From contig NZ_JTJC03000001.1 in NCBI RefSeq assembly GCF_000817735.3, positions 1,633,823 to 1,697,822 of the forward strand: a DNA stretch of 64,000 nt, in the 5' to 3' direction. Below are positions 1-8,108 of the stretch, in pieces. The notes below the pieces were generated by a model. It ran no database searches and was not told the origin of the DNA. It worked only from the letters and a program-made list of their open reading frames with translations. Position 1 is the stretch's first letter, and each line of letters opens with the position of its first letter. Source of the DNA: Scytonema millei VB511283. Lineage in GTDB: Bacteria > Cyanobacteriota > Cyanobacteriia > Cyanobacteriales > Chroococcidiopsidaceae. A program made the position numbers and the translations under genes.

Positions 1-284
1 TCGCCACCATCGGCGAGGGAATTATTCCCTTACAACCCAGTGGGGGCTTCTGTGCTGAATTAGCCACGGCAACAACAATTTTACTGGCTTCGCGCCTGGG
101 TTTACCCGTTTCTACATCCCATGCTCTAGTTGGTGGTGTTGTGGGAGTTGGTTTAGTCAGAAATTGGAAAACAATTCAGTTCCAAACTGTGCGAGGAATT
201 GCCGCAGCTTGGATAATTACAGTACCGATAAGTGCCGTTTTGGGTGCTAGCATCTTTGCGATTGCACGTCGAATCTTCCTCTAG
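1..284 (+). CDS. Inorganic phosphate transporter, PiT family (C-terminal fragment)
   Basis: The window opens inside this gene; the reading frame begins at base 3 and stops with TAG at 282-284, giving the last 93 residues. The fragment contains the C-terminal PiT repeat signature: a Gly/Ser-rich stretch with GFCAELATA, then LPVSTSHALVGGVVGVG, followed by two hydrophobic membrane segments. PiT proteins are inner-membrane carriers that import phosphate with a cation. The family assignment rests on the STSHA.VG motif, which is highly characteristic. The last 38 bases overlap the end of the convergent gene on the other strand. Confidence 0.85.
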   Translation, partial: ATIGEGIIPLQPSGGFCAELATATTILLASRLGLPVSTSHALVGGVVGVGLVRNWKTIQFQTVRGIAAAWIITVPISAVLGASIFAIARRIFL

Positions 285-1263
285 TTGAAAGCTTGTCAGC
301 AACTTTGTGCGCGACACAGTGCTTGTGAGCGTAAACCGTGCGATCGCCAATTTGACACTGTTGAATCCAATCCCAACCTAGTCTTACCATCGGACGATGA
401 CAAATACCGCAGACGTATTTATCAATCGTATCTAGTTCTGCACCAATTAAATATTGTTGTGCTTCAGGAAAAATTCCTGACTCTTTTAAAAATTCACAAA
501 TAACCCGATACGGATCTACCCGACACCACCAACTGGCGACATGATACATCTCAAAACCTAGTTTTTCTAAATACTTTTCATTGCCTAAAGTTTTGCTGTG
601 TCCTCCATTCAGAAAATGTTGTTCGCCAGCAACTTCTAAGCCTAATAATCTAACTTGGTTGCTGTTATGACTCGCCACCCACAGTTGGTCTAAAATATAT
701 GGGATAGAAGATTGATAACTAGAACTCGGTACGATAAATTGAGGGGCAATTAGTTTAATTGCTTTATAAAACTTGGCATAGTTATACATAAAATTAGAGA
801 AATTAGCTTTGTTAGACCAAATTCCTAATGCCTTACCATGCATAATTTCATGCATAGCAGAATAAGCTTCATACTGCCCGTAGCAAAACTGTTTGGTAGT
901 TAAAAATTTCTCAGGGATTTCATAACCTCTTTGTTTGGCAACGTGAAATGCTTGAGAGGAGTTTAATTGCTGAAAATACTTTTCTTTCGATACTGGAATT
1001 GTTGTACCGTTAGAACTGATATAATGCCAGCCCGTTCTTAGAGCTTGCATCAGCAAATCGCGATCGCCAATTTCTTGATACAGTTGCTCGACATACTCGT
1101 AGCAAGGTTTATTATGAGTCGGTAAGTCAACAACAAGTTTCGTTTTCGGCGCACCCAGCATAATATCTGAGTTTTTCAGAGTTAATTTTGTGAGTTTTTC
1201 TAATTGTGAAATATAGTCGTGAATTCTAATTGCACTCTTAATTTCTTGTACATCTAGAGACAT
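247..1263 (-). CDS. Unrecognised protein with C-terminal zinc-type motif and possible PD-(D/E)xK-like core
   Basis: This 338-residue ORF starts at ATG 1263 and I do not recognise its family. Two parts stand out. Around residues 200-265 the order LLGLEVAGEQHF, a Lys-containing helix (KYLEKLGFEM) and an aromatic strand resembles the core of the VSR/DUF559-like PD-(D/E)xK nuclease fold, though the catalytic set is not clear. Around residues 285-315 there is CGIC followed by HKHC, a likely zinc knuckle. No signal peptide or membrane segment is visible, so it is probably cytoplasmic. It converges on the phosphate permease and overlaps its 3' end by 38 bases. AT content is a little higher than in its neighbours, which may hint at acquisition. 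A nucleic-acid role is inference only. Confidence 0.6.
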   Translation of the reverse strand: MSLDVQEIKSAIRIHDYISQLEKLTKLTLKNSDIMLGAPKTKLVVDLPTHNKPCYEYVEQLYQEIGDRDLLMQALRTGWHYISSNGTTIPVSKEKYFQQLNSSQAFHVAKQRGYEIPEKFLTTKQFCYGQYEAYSAMHEIMHGKALGIWSNKANFSNFMYNYAKFYKAIKLIAPQFIVPSSSYQSSIPYILDQLWVASHNSNQVRLLGLEVAGEQHFLNGGHSKTLGNEKYLEKLGFEMYHVASWWCRVDPYRVICEFLKESGIFPEAQQYLIGAELDTIDKYVCGICHRPMVRLGWDWIQQCQIGDRTVYAHKHCVAHKVADKLSTRGRFDVQSQRC

Positions 1264-1419
1264 ATAAATATTACTAATAAATTTCCCATGTATAAAACCA
1301 TACTGGAATTTACTGATGATGTCTAACCTTCTCCAGGTATATTTATGAAAACTTTATTCAAATTGTAAAAACAGTAAAGACTTAACGTAGAAATACGGAG
1401 GATTTAAAATTTGGGTAAG

Positions 1420-1520
1420 AGGTGAGAGGTGAGAGGTGAGAGGTAAAAAAAGCTAATAACCAACAGCTAATAGCTCCCTAATAACTGATAACTGTCAACT
1501 GTTAACTGTCAACTGTTAAC
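1420..1520. repeat. Short tandem heptamer repeats
   Basis: Two tracts lie here: about three copies of GGTGAGA near 1420-1445, and an AACTGTC/AACTGTT/AACTGAT tract from about 1484 to 1520 that overlaps the tsaD stop codon. Heptamer short tandem repeats of this kind are well known in filamentous and unicellular cyanobacteria. Confidence 0.8.
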
Positions 1521-2555
1521 TGAATAAAGCTGCATTACATCCCTAAGAGATAAACGCGACTGCACGCCCAAAGTTAAGGATGAGGTATGCCCTCGGTTAA
1601 GACGATCGGCAGCAGCACAACCAATCATGGCAGCGTTATCAGTACAAAGCTTTAAAGGCGGAAATAACACGCGCAGATTATGACTGGCTGCTGCTACTTG
1701 CAGGTGTTTTCTGAGGCTGCTGTTGGCTGCAACTCCACCACCTACGGCGATCGTTTCTAAGCCATAGTCCCGAGCGCAAGCGATCGCCCGTTTAGTTAGA
1801 GATCGTGCTACTGTTTCCTGAAAACTTGCCGCTACATCTGCCACTGGTACAGCACCATTTTGCTCTAACTGTCTTACCAATCGCAGTACTGCTGTTTTCA
1901 AGCCGCTAAAACTCGAATCATAGGGATGATAACCACCCTGCGATCGAGATATATTTCCCTCTGGCAAGGAAAAAGCTTGAGCATTACCTGTCTGTGCCAA
2001 TTTGTCAATGATGGGACCGCCAGGATATCCCAATTGCAACAGCCGTGCAACTTTATCAAAAGCTTCTCCAGCCGCATCATCGCGGGTTTCACCTAATGTC
2101 TCGTACACGCCGCAATCTTTAACGTAGATCGAGCTAGTGTGTCCGCCAGAAACTAGCAGGCACAAAAATGGCGGTTGCAAACTCGGTTCGCTCAAGTAGT
2201 TGGCGTAAATATGCCCTTCTAAGTGATGTACGCCCAAAAAGGGCTTTTGATGGATTAATGCTAAAGTTTTTGCTGCCGTGATGCCCACCAACAAAGCACC
2301 AACCAAGCCAGGCGCGCAAGTCGCCGCAATCCCATCCAGATCTTGCCAGTTCATTTCAGCTTGCTCTAAAGCTAGGGCGATCGCCTGATTGATAATTTCT
2401 AAATGCTGGCGCGAAGCAACCTCTGGTACAACTCCCCCATACTGACTGTGTACTAGGATCTGGGAGTTAACAACACTGCTGCAAACTTGACGATTCTTAA
2501 CAATCGCCACCGCAGTTTCATCACAACTTGTTTCTATCGCTAATACAGTAGCCAT
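1509..2555 (-). CDS. tsaD: tRNA N6-adenosine threonylcarbamoyltransferase TsaD
   Basis: TsaD transfers the threonylcarbamoyl group from TC-AMP to A37 of ANN-decoding tRNAs (t6A), working with TsaB and TsaE in the cytoplasm. The 348-residue product has the usual family length. It starts with [13 protein letters not shown], carries the metal-binding HHLEGHIYA motif with His111 and His115, and has the ASKHA-type phosphate motifs (LVSGGHTS and a [10 protein letters not shown] segment). The last codons, encoding YSVNS, run into an intergenic heptamer repeat (AACTGTT/AACTGTC), so the C-terminus appears to have been set by repeat sequence. It stands alone, upstream of and divergent from psaF. Confidence 0.97.
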   Translation of the reverse strand: MATVLAIETSCDETAVAIVKNRQVCSSVVNSQILVHSQYGGVVPEVASRQHLEIINQAIALALEQAEMNWQDLDGIAATCAPGLVGALLVGITAAKTLALIHQKPFLGVHHLEGHIYANYLSEPSLQPPFLCLLVSGGHTSSIYVKDCGVYETLGETRDDAAGEAFDKVARLLQLGYPGGPIIDKLAQTGNAQAFSLPEGNISRSQGGYHPYDSSFSGLKTAVLRLVRQLEQNGAVPVADVAASFQETVARSLTKRAIACARDYGLETIAVGGGVAANSSLRKHLQVAAASHNLRVLFPPLKLCTDNAAMIGCAAADRLNRGHTSSLTLGVQSRLSLRDVMQLYSVNS

Positions 2556-2585
2556 GTGAGGAAGGGAGTCGGGAATCGGGAGTCG

Positions 2586-2728
2586 GTAGGGGCAGGTTTA
2601 TTCAGCATACCTACACTAGGGTGAAAAATTCAGTGGTTAAACCTGCCCGTACGGGAGTCAGTAGGGGCAAGTTTATATCAGCATAGCTGTACTAGGCTGA
2701 AGAACTCAGTGCTTCAACCTGCCCGTAC
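2586..2728. repeat. Two adjacent copies of a dispersed about 67-base inverted-end repeat
   Basis: Copy one spans 2586-2652 and copy two 2661-2728. Each opens with GTAGGGGCAGGTTTA or a close variant and closes with its near-complement, ACCTGCCCGTAC, so each can fold as one long hairpin. They diverge by several substitutions in the middle. Related copies occur at 6259-6321, 25991-26057 and 59606-59675. The ends resemble a miniature inverted-repeat element. Confidence 0.75.
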
Positions 2729-3016
2729 GGGAGTGGGAGGGGGAATAGTTACAGGGGAACGAGAAAGATGAAGAATTTTTGCGGATACGCCCTTTGTTCT
2801 TCATAATTTCACGCTCAATTTTTAGTCTTTCTTCCCCTACTCCCTACTCCCTACTCCCTACTCCCTATATTAAGTAGCTTAAACTTTGATTTGCTCTAAC
2901 TTTACTAGGATCGCGCGCGAGAGTATGATTGCTTCCAAGTGCGTGCAAACATACTGTACAAACTGATTCATTTTGTAAAATAAACTTTTTGTTTTGTAAC
3001 AAAAGGAAACAATTCC
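2729..3016. other. psaF upstream region
   Basis: Between the repeats and psaF there is a CTCCCTACTCCCTA-type tandem tract (about 2835-2867), then an AT-rich leader ending in AAAGGAAAC ahead of the psaF ATG, which is the ribosome binding site. Repeated TTTGTAA/TTTTGTAAC elements lie at about 2970-3002, but their spacing does not match the HLR1 box known from light-regulated photosystem genes. Confidence 0.4.
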
Positions 3017-3520
3017 ATGCGTCGATTGTTTGCGCTGATTTTAGTTATTGGTGGACTGTGGTTTACATTTGCTCCACCAGCTCAAGCACAGCAAGCTAGT
3101 TTAGTACGTTGCAGCGACTCTCCTGCATTTGTTCAACGGGCAAAAGCTGCCCGCGATACGACTGCCGATCCGCAATCCGGCGAAAAGCGGTTTGAGCGCT
3201 ACGCTCAAGCAATGTGCGGTCCTGAGGGCTTACCTCACTTGATTGTTGATGGTAATCTCAGTCGTGCTGGCGATTTTTTAATTCCTAGCATTATGTTTCT
3301 CTACATTGCTGGTCAGATCGGCTGGGCGGGGCGTGCCTATCTGCAAGCCACCAAGAAAAAGTATGCTAGTGAAACCGAAATCAAAGAAGTCATCATTGAT
3401 GTTCCCTTAGCATTTCAGAGCATGGTGTCAGCGTTTGCTTGGCCCCTAGCCGCAGTGAAAGAGTTGCTCTCAGGAGAACTCACTGCTAAAGACGAAGAAA
3501 TCCCCATTTCTCCGCGCTAA
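3017..3520 (+). CDS. psaF: Photosystem I subunit III PsaF
   Basis: PsaF is the lumenal-side membrane subunit of photosystem I that helps dock plastocyanin or cytochrome c6. The 167-residue product begins with a Sec-type signal peptide ([12 protein letters not shown], then APPAQAQQA) with probable cleavage after AQA. The mature part has the family order: [17 protein letters not shown], a central CGPEGLPHL segment, and a transmembrane stretch at [22 protein letters not shown]. Length matches cyanobacterial PsaF. psaJ begins 40 bases downstream, so the two are probably co-transcribed. Confidence 0.97.
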   Translation: MRRLFALILVIGGLWFTFAPPAQAQQASLVRCSDSPAFVQRAKAARDTTADPQSGEKRFERYAQAMCGPEGLPHLIVDGNLSRAGDFLIPSIMFLYIAGQIGWAGRAYLQATKKKYASETEIKEVIIDVPLAFQSMVSAFAWPLAAVKELLSGELTAKDEEIPISPR

Positions 3521-3560
3521 TTGAACATTAATTTGTTTGAAATACTTGGGAGAGCTACAA

Positions 3561-3695
3561 ATGCAACAAAAATATTTTCTGCAATATCTTTCTCTAGCAC
3601 CAGTTTTGCTATTTGCATGGCTGGCTGAAACAGCTGTGTGGTTAATTGTGTTTAACTACTTCTTCCCCGATCTTCTCTTCCACCCTATGCCATAA
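3561..3695 (+). CDS. psaJ: Photosystem I subunit IX PsaJ, first copy
   Basis: This 44-residue ORF follows psaF by 40 bases. It is a single-helix thylakoid protein that packs beside PsaF and stabilises it. The PsaJ signature is clear: YLSLAPVL at the N-terminus and [14 protein letters not shown] at the C-terminus, including the conserved His of LLFHP. The residue just before FN is Val30, where well-studied PsaJ proteins have Glu (Glu28 in Thermosynechococcus), a chlorophyll ligand. A second psaJ follows 221 bases later. Confidence 0.95.
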   Translation: MQQKYFLQYLSLAPVLLFAWLAETAVWLIVFNYFFPDLLFHPMP

Positions 3696-3734
3696 GTAAG
3701 GGTGTTTGAGCTGGAGGTGAGGGGATAGATCGGA

Positions 3735-3763
3735 GAGAATAGCGATCGTTGCTACTCTTTTTT
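3735..3763 (+). terminator. Possible weak terminator between the psaJ copies
   Basis: A short imperfect stem (TAGC/GCTA extended by GAG/CTC with a two-base bulge) is followed by six T residues at 3758-3763. It could partly end psaF-psaJ transcripts. The stem is weak. Confidence 0.3.
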
Positions 3764-3916
3764 CGTTCTGTTCTCTACCCTCTGGTTCTTAGATAGCCTG
3801 GTGGTCGATCGACCAAGCGGATGATGGCGGTTTGAAACTAGCAAATTACTATCAATTTAGTGCATAGCGCGTTTCATGCTTGAAAAAATCATTGACTGGT
3901 CGGGAGACCAAAATTC

Positions 3917-4072
3917 ATGCAAAAACAGAACGAGAACGAACAAAAACACTATCTTCAGAGGTATCTTTCCTTAGCTCCGGTGCTAGCTGTGGTTGCTGTC
4001 TCGGTGGCTTTCACGACTTGGGCAATTTTTAACTACTTTTTTCCTGACTTACTCTTTCACCCAATGCCGTAG
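3917..4072 (+). CDS. psaJ: Photosystem I subunit IX PsaJ, second divergent copy
   Basis: This 51-residue ORF starts at ATG 3917. Its core matches the first copy (YLSLAPVL near the start and an identical 14-residue [14 protein letters not shown] end). The first ten residues form a hydrophilic extension rich in Gln, Asn, Glu and Lys, and the membrane helix between the conserved ends is almost wholly different. The position before FN is Ile, so this copy also lacks the usual Glu ligand. It has its own leader, with a GGGAG sequence upstream. It may be an isoform used under other conditions, which is inference from duplication plus divergence. Confidence 0.93.
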   Translation: MQKQNENEQKHYLQRYLSLAPVLAVVAVSVAFTTWAIFNYFFPDLLFHPMP

Positions 4073-4433
4073 GCTAAAACTAATTAGTTACTCACATCTA
4101 GCTAGAGCCTAAAATTAAGAATGTAGCGCTACAAATAGTCAGCTCTAGAGATAGTCCAATATTAGAGACTTTAATATTGAGTATTAAAATTACAATTACA
4201 GCCTAAGCGATCGCGCGATTGGTAGATTTTACCTAGAAAAAATAGTTTTGCACAACGCAAAAAAAAGATAGTTTCGCGCCACGCGAACAGAGTGAAAACT
4301 CGCGTGTTTGATGCTTGCGACATGACGGCGATCGCTTAATTAATTTTTTTTAACTTCTCTGTCTAAATTGATATTTGGCTACAATTATTCACCTAAAATG
4401 ATGCCACGACCTTATTGATATCATACGGAGAAT
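4073..4433. other. psaL upstream region
   Basis: A 361-base AT-rich stretch without an ORF. It contains two HIP1-type sites and a short GC-rich inverted segment (GTTTCGCGCCACGCGAAC at about 4272). It probably holds the psaL promoter, but I cannot assign boxes with confidence. A TACGGAG ribosome binding site sits just before the psaL ATG. Confidence 0.4.
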
Positions 4434-4967
4434 ATGGCGCAAGCAATAGATGCATCTAAAGATAGACCCGGCGATCCTAGAAATCAAGAAGTTGTCTTTC
4501 CTGCTGGGCGCGATCCTCAGAATAGTAACTTAGAAACACCAGTAAATTCTTCCGGCTTGGTGAAGTGGTTTATTAATAACTTACCCGCCTATCGCCCAGG
4601 TATTACCGACATGCGGCGGGGTTTGGAAGTTGGTATGGCACATGGCTATTGGGTACTCGGACCTTTTACTAAACTAGGTCCATTACGCGATACAGATGTT
4701 GCCAACATTGCTGGATTGATCAGTACTTTAGGTATGGTGGCAATCATGACTGCTACTATGGCTTTGTATTCTGCTAGCAATCCACCTCAACCTGTTGCTA
4801 CTACTACCACTGGTGGTCAAGTTCCTTCTACTTTCAAATCACCAGAAAGCTGGAACAACTATATTAGTGGTTTCTTGATTGGAGGCGTTGGTGGCGCGGT
4901 GTTTGCCTACTTCGTGCTGACAAATATAGCTATCATCAAGAACGTTTTTGGTGGGCTGTTTGCATAA
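4434..4967 (+). CDS. psaL: Photosystem I subunit XI PsaL
   Basis: PsaL is the membrane subunit that joins photosystem I monomers into oligomers. The 177-residue product has the conserved core (SGLVKWFINNLPAYRPG, LRDTDVANIAGLIS) and three membrane segments. It is longer than the roughly 154-residue trimer-type protein: the N-terminus is extended, and the loop between the second and third helices is enlarged and rich in Pro and Thr (SNPPQPVATTTTGGQ). The C-terminal helix (LTNIAIIKNVFGGLFA) also differs from the trimer form. Its position after psaF-psaJ, rather than beside psaI, is the arrangement linked to tetrameric photosystem I. Confidence 0.97.
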   Translation: MAQAIDASKDRPGDPRNQEVVFPAGRDPQNSNLETPVNSSGLVKWFINNLPAYRPGITDMRRGLEVGMAHGYWVLGPFTKLGPLRDTDVANIAGLISTLGMVAIMTATMALYSASNPPQPVATTTTGGQVPSTFKSPESWNNYISGFLIGGVGGAVFAYFVLTNIAIIKNVFGGLFA

Positions 4968-4975
4968 CTGATTAG

Positions 4976-5036
4976 TTGGCAGTTGACAGTCAACTGTTAA
5001 CTGTCAACTGTTAACTGTCAACTGTTAACTTTCAAG
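4976..5036. repeat. AACTGTC/AACTGTT tandem heptamers
   Basis: About seven alternating heptamers fill the short gap between the convergent psaL and gmk genes. The tract can fold on itself because AACTGTT and AACAGTT are complementary, so it may help end both transcripts. Confidence 0.8.
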
Positions 5037-5061
5037 CTAACAAATTATTTCACCTAGATTA

Positions 5062-5676
5062 TCAGGATGAAAATAAAATAGCTTCTATTTCTTGTAGTGC
5101 CGCTTCTCGATTATCGTTGATGACTTTGTAATCGAATTCACCAGCAGCATTAATCTCTGCTTGAGCGCGGCGCAGACGACGAGCGATCGCCTCTTCTGAA
5201 TCTTGACCGCGACTGCGCAAGCGTTGCTCTAGTTCTTCCATTGAAGGTGGTAAGATAAAAATGCGTAGCACTTCAGGAAAAGAAGCGCGGATTTGTCTTG
5301 CTCCTTCTAATTCAATTTCTAAGATGGCAGTTTTGCCCTCGCCGATCTTTTCTGCCACTGGTTGACGAGGAGTCCCGTAGCAATTACCGGCAAATTCAGC
5401 CCATTCTAGTAATTCGCCGCGATCGACCATTTGGCGAAATTCTTCACGACTCACAAAGTAATAGTGTTTGCCGTGAATTTCTCCAGGGCGAGGGCTGCGC
5501 GTCGTGACTGAAATTGACAGGTAAAGCTGAGGGTGACGCTGCAACAGCAATTGCATGAGCGTACCTTTGCCTACGCCACTAGGACCTGTGAGTACAATCA
5601 ACCGACCAGCCTTCGAGCCTGGAATTACGGTAGGAGAAATTTGAGTAGGCAAACCTGTCGTCATCCGCGTTCCCAA
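5062..5676 (-). CDS. gmk: Guanylate kinase
   Basis: Gmk phosphorylates GMP to GDP with ATP in the cytoplasm. The 204-residue protein has the P-loop GPSGVGKG near residue 32, the GMP-binding [11 protein letters not shown] segment, and the [10 protein letters not shown] and RLRRAQAEI motifs. Length is normal. An in-frame ATG five codons downstream is an alternative start. It lies 54 bases after remA on the same strand, the remA-gmk order also found in Bacillus, so the pair is probably one transcript. Confidence 0.96.
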   Translation of the reverse strand: MGTRMTTGLPTQISPTVIPGSKAGRLIVLTGPSGVGKGTLMQLLLQRHPQLYLSISVTTRSPRPGEIHGKHYYFVSREEFRQMVDRGELLEWAEFAGNCYGTPRQPVAEKIGEGKTAILEIELEGARQIRASFPEVLRIFILPPSMEELEQRLRSRGQDSEEAIARRLRRAQAEINAAGEFDYKVINDNREAALQEIEAILFSS

Positions 5677-5730
5677 TTTTGTAGTGAAAAAAACGAAATG
5701 GTTTATTTCACATACTACTGCTTCTCCAGC

Positions 5731-5994
5731 TCAATTGTCTCCATGATGGTCGCGACCGATCACAAATCGATTTGCCACTGTTTCCGGTTGGATTGCTGAA
5801 AGAATTACATGGCTGGAATCAGTCACGATCACAGCCCGCGTCCGCCGACCGTAGGTCGCATCGATTAGCTGTCCTCGATCCCGCGCGTCAGTAATGATAC
5901 GCTTGATAGGTGCGGATTCTGGACTGACAATGGCAACGACTCGGTTAGCAGATACAATGTTGCCAAAACCGATGTTGATTAACTGAATGTCCAT
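5731..5994 (-). CDS. remA: RemA family regulator (DUF370)
   Basis: This 87-residue protein matches the DUF370/RemA family, known in Bacillus as a DNA-binding regulator of biofilm matrix genes that forms ring-like oligomers. The family pattern is clear: [19 protein letters not shown], then [21 protein letters not shown] with RRTRAVIV following. It lies directly upstream of gmk and divergent from rqcH. What it controls in cyanobacteria is not shown by the sequence. Confidence 0.93.
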   Translation of the reverse strand: MDIQLINIGFGNIVSANRVVAIVSPESAPIKRIITDARDRGQLIDATYGRRTRAVIVTDSSHVILSAIQPETVANRFVIGRDHHGDN

Positions 5995-6365
5995 GATAAA
6001 TTAACGCAAAAAATGCGGCGTGAGAGGCAAATAAATATCTACTTTTCATGGTATCTATAAAAATTTGGAGTTACAAGGCTAAAATCACCCAAAAACCAGG
6101 CTTTTTATTTACTTCGAGTGCATTTTTATCCAATATCTATCTTTAGATATCCTTCAAAAGATAGAGAAAAGAAAAATCAGTTATCAGTTATCAGTTGTCA
6201 GCTATCAGTAACTAGTCAATTGCAACTTACGACTTATGACTTATGACTTATGACACCTGTACGGGCAGGTTTATCAATGGTCTTTGACTCTGACCTGTAT
6301 TTCTGGTGAACCCGCCCCTACAATTTCTGACTTCTGAGTTCATCCCTTACCCCTAGATCCCTCAA
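5995..6365. other. Divergent remA/rqcH intergenic region with repeats
   Basis: This 371-base gap holds an AT-rich remA leader, a TCAGTTATCAGTTGTCAG tandem tract (about 6178-6214), a TTATGACTTATGAC tract (about 6235-6253) and, at 6259-6321, one copy of the dispersed GTACGGGCAGGTTTA repeat in the opposite orientation to the copies beside psaF. No small gene is visible. Confidence 0.6.
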
Positions 6366-8108
6366 TTGCAACCAGTTGACTTCACTACACTTACTGCTAC
6401 TTGTAGCGAGTTGAGTAAAGATTGGATTCCGGCTCGTTTGGAGCAGGTTTATCAACGCGATCGCTACACGATTTTGCTAGCGCTACGGACGCTCGATCGG
6501 CGTGGATGGCTGGAAATATCGTGGCATCCCCAAGCAGCCCACCTTTGCATCGGCACTCCACCACCGCGACAGCCGGATACTTTTACTTTTAGCCAACAAT
6601 TACTGCACCAACTTAATGGTTTAGCTCTCATTTCTTGTCGTCCCGTCGTCCCTTGGGAACGAGTTGTCGATTTACAGTTTGCCCGTCGTCCAGGGGAACC
6701 CGTACTTTGGCACGTATACGTGGAAATTATGGGCAAATATAGTAATGTCGTCCTGACAAACGCTGCAAACGAGATTACTACGGCTGCACATCAAGTCAGC
6801 CCCCAACAATCGAGCGTGCGCCCGATTCAGACTGGGCAAAGTTACGAACTACCACCCGCACTAACGGGGACAGCCCCATCTTTAGATGAGCCGTTCTCGC
6901 GCTGGCAAGAACGGGTAAGCCTCGTACCGTCAGCTTTAAAACGCTGTTTGCTCAAAAGCTATCGCGGGATCAGTCCTGCTTTAGTCGAGGCGATCGCGCA
7001 AGCAGCCGATCTAGATCCAGAGCAATCTACAGATAATTTGACAACGGAAGATTGGCAGCAGCTATTTCATTACTGGCAAGCGTGGCTGCAAACCTTAGCA
7101 AAATCTGAATTTTTTCCTGGTTGGACGGCAACAGGATACACGGTTTTAAAATGGAATGCCATTCAGCCTGTAGCAAGCGTTCAAGAGTTACTGAACCAAT
7201 ACTATACAAATCAACTCAATAGACAGGAATTTAGCCAACTCCAATATCAGTTAAGTCAAAAAATTCAAAGCCTATTGGCAAAATTACAGCAAAAGATCGA
7301 TACCTTTAAAGCACGTTTGCAGCAATCCGATCGCGCCGACAGCTATCGCCAACAGGCAGACTTATTGATGGCTCACCTCCAAGAATGGCAGCCAGGGATG
7401 AAGTCAATTACGCTAGCAGACTTTGAAACGGGAGAACCAGTAGCGATCGCCCTCAATCCCGAAAAAAATGCGATTCAGAATGCCCAAGGTTTATACAAGC
7501 AAGCGGGTAAACTCAAACGAGCAAGAGGTGCAGTAGAACCACTACTAGCCGAGGTAGAACAGGAACGCGATTATCTAGAGCAAGTCGAAGCCGCAGTTGC
7601 TCAAGTCGATAAGTATCGATCTACAGAAGACTTGGAAGCCCTGAAAGAAATTCGCGAGGAGTTGATCCAACAGAAATATCTCAAAGCACCAGATTACGGA
7701 CGGCGCAATGCAAATGAAGATTCCAGCGTCAATTTTCATCGCTACTCTACCCCCAGTGGCTTTGAACTGCTCGTCGGACGCAACAACCGCCAAAACGACC
7801 AATTGACTTTTCGCGTTGCCGGAGATTACGATCTGTGGTTTCACGCTCAAGAAATTCCTGGCAGTCACGTTTTGATCCGGGTTACACCTGGGGCTGCACC
7901 AGAGGAAGCAGATTTACAGTTTGCAGCGGATTTTGCCGCTTACTACAGTCGCGCCCGTCAAAGCGATCGCGTACCAGTTATCTATACAGAGCCGAAGTAT
8001 GTTTACAAGCCAAAAGGAGCAAAGCCTGGAATTGCCATTTACAAACAAGAACAGGTGATTTGGGGGCAACCCTTGCAAGCAGAGCAACATCTGCAACAAT
8101 CGAACTAG
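6366..8108 (+). CDS. rqcH: NFACT-family ribosome quality control protein RqcH (Rqc2 homolog)
   Basis: RqcH binds stalled 50S-peptidyl-tRNA complexes and, in Bacillus, recruits tRNA-Ala to add C-terminal alanine tails that mark the chain for ClpXP. The 580-residue product has an NFACT-N domain (MQPVDFTTL at the start, VYVEIMGKYSNVVL near residues 117-130), a central helix-hairpin and coiled-coil region (about 280-430), and an NFACT-R domain (GFELLVGRNNRQND, then WFHAQEIPGSHVLIR). The start is TTG at 6366, chosen because MQPVDFTTL is the conserved family beginning. The motif matching Asp97-Arg98 of Bacillus RqcH reads Glu98-Arg99 here. The divergent remA-gmk pair recalls the Bacillus locus. Confidence 0.92.
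   Translation: MQPVDFTTLTATCSELSKDWIPARLEQVYQRDRYTILLALRTLDRRGWLEISWHPQAAHLCIGTPPPRQPDTFTFSQQLLHQLNGLALISCRPVVPWERVVDLQFARRPGEPVLWHVYVEIMGKYSNVVLTNAANEITTAAHQVSPQQSSVRPIQTGQSYELPPALTGTAPSLDEPFSRWQERVSLVPSALKRCLLKSYRGISPALVEAIAQAADLDPEQSTDNLTTEDWQQLFHYWQAWLQTLAKSEFFPGWTATGYTVLKWNAIQPVASVQELLNQYYTNQLNRQEFSQLQYQLSQKIQSLLAKLQQKIDTFKARLQQSDRADSYRQQADLLMAHLQEWQPGMKSITLADFETGEPVAIALNPEKNAIQNAQGLYKQAGKLKRARGAVEPLLAEVEQERDYLEQVEAAVAQVDKYRSTEDLEALKEIREELIQQKYLKAPDYGRRNANEDSSVNFHRYSTPSGFELLVGRNNRQNDQLTFRVAGDYDLWFHAQEIPGSHVLIRVTPGAAPEEADLQFAADFAAYYSRARQSDRVPVIYTEPKYVYKPKGAKPGIAIYKQEQVIWGQPLQAEQHLQQSN

Noticed and set aside
2960..3005. Possible HLR1 (RpaB) light-response box before psaF
   Set aside because: TTTTGTAA elements are present, but their spacing does not match the known direct-repeat layout.
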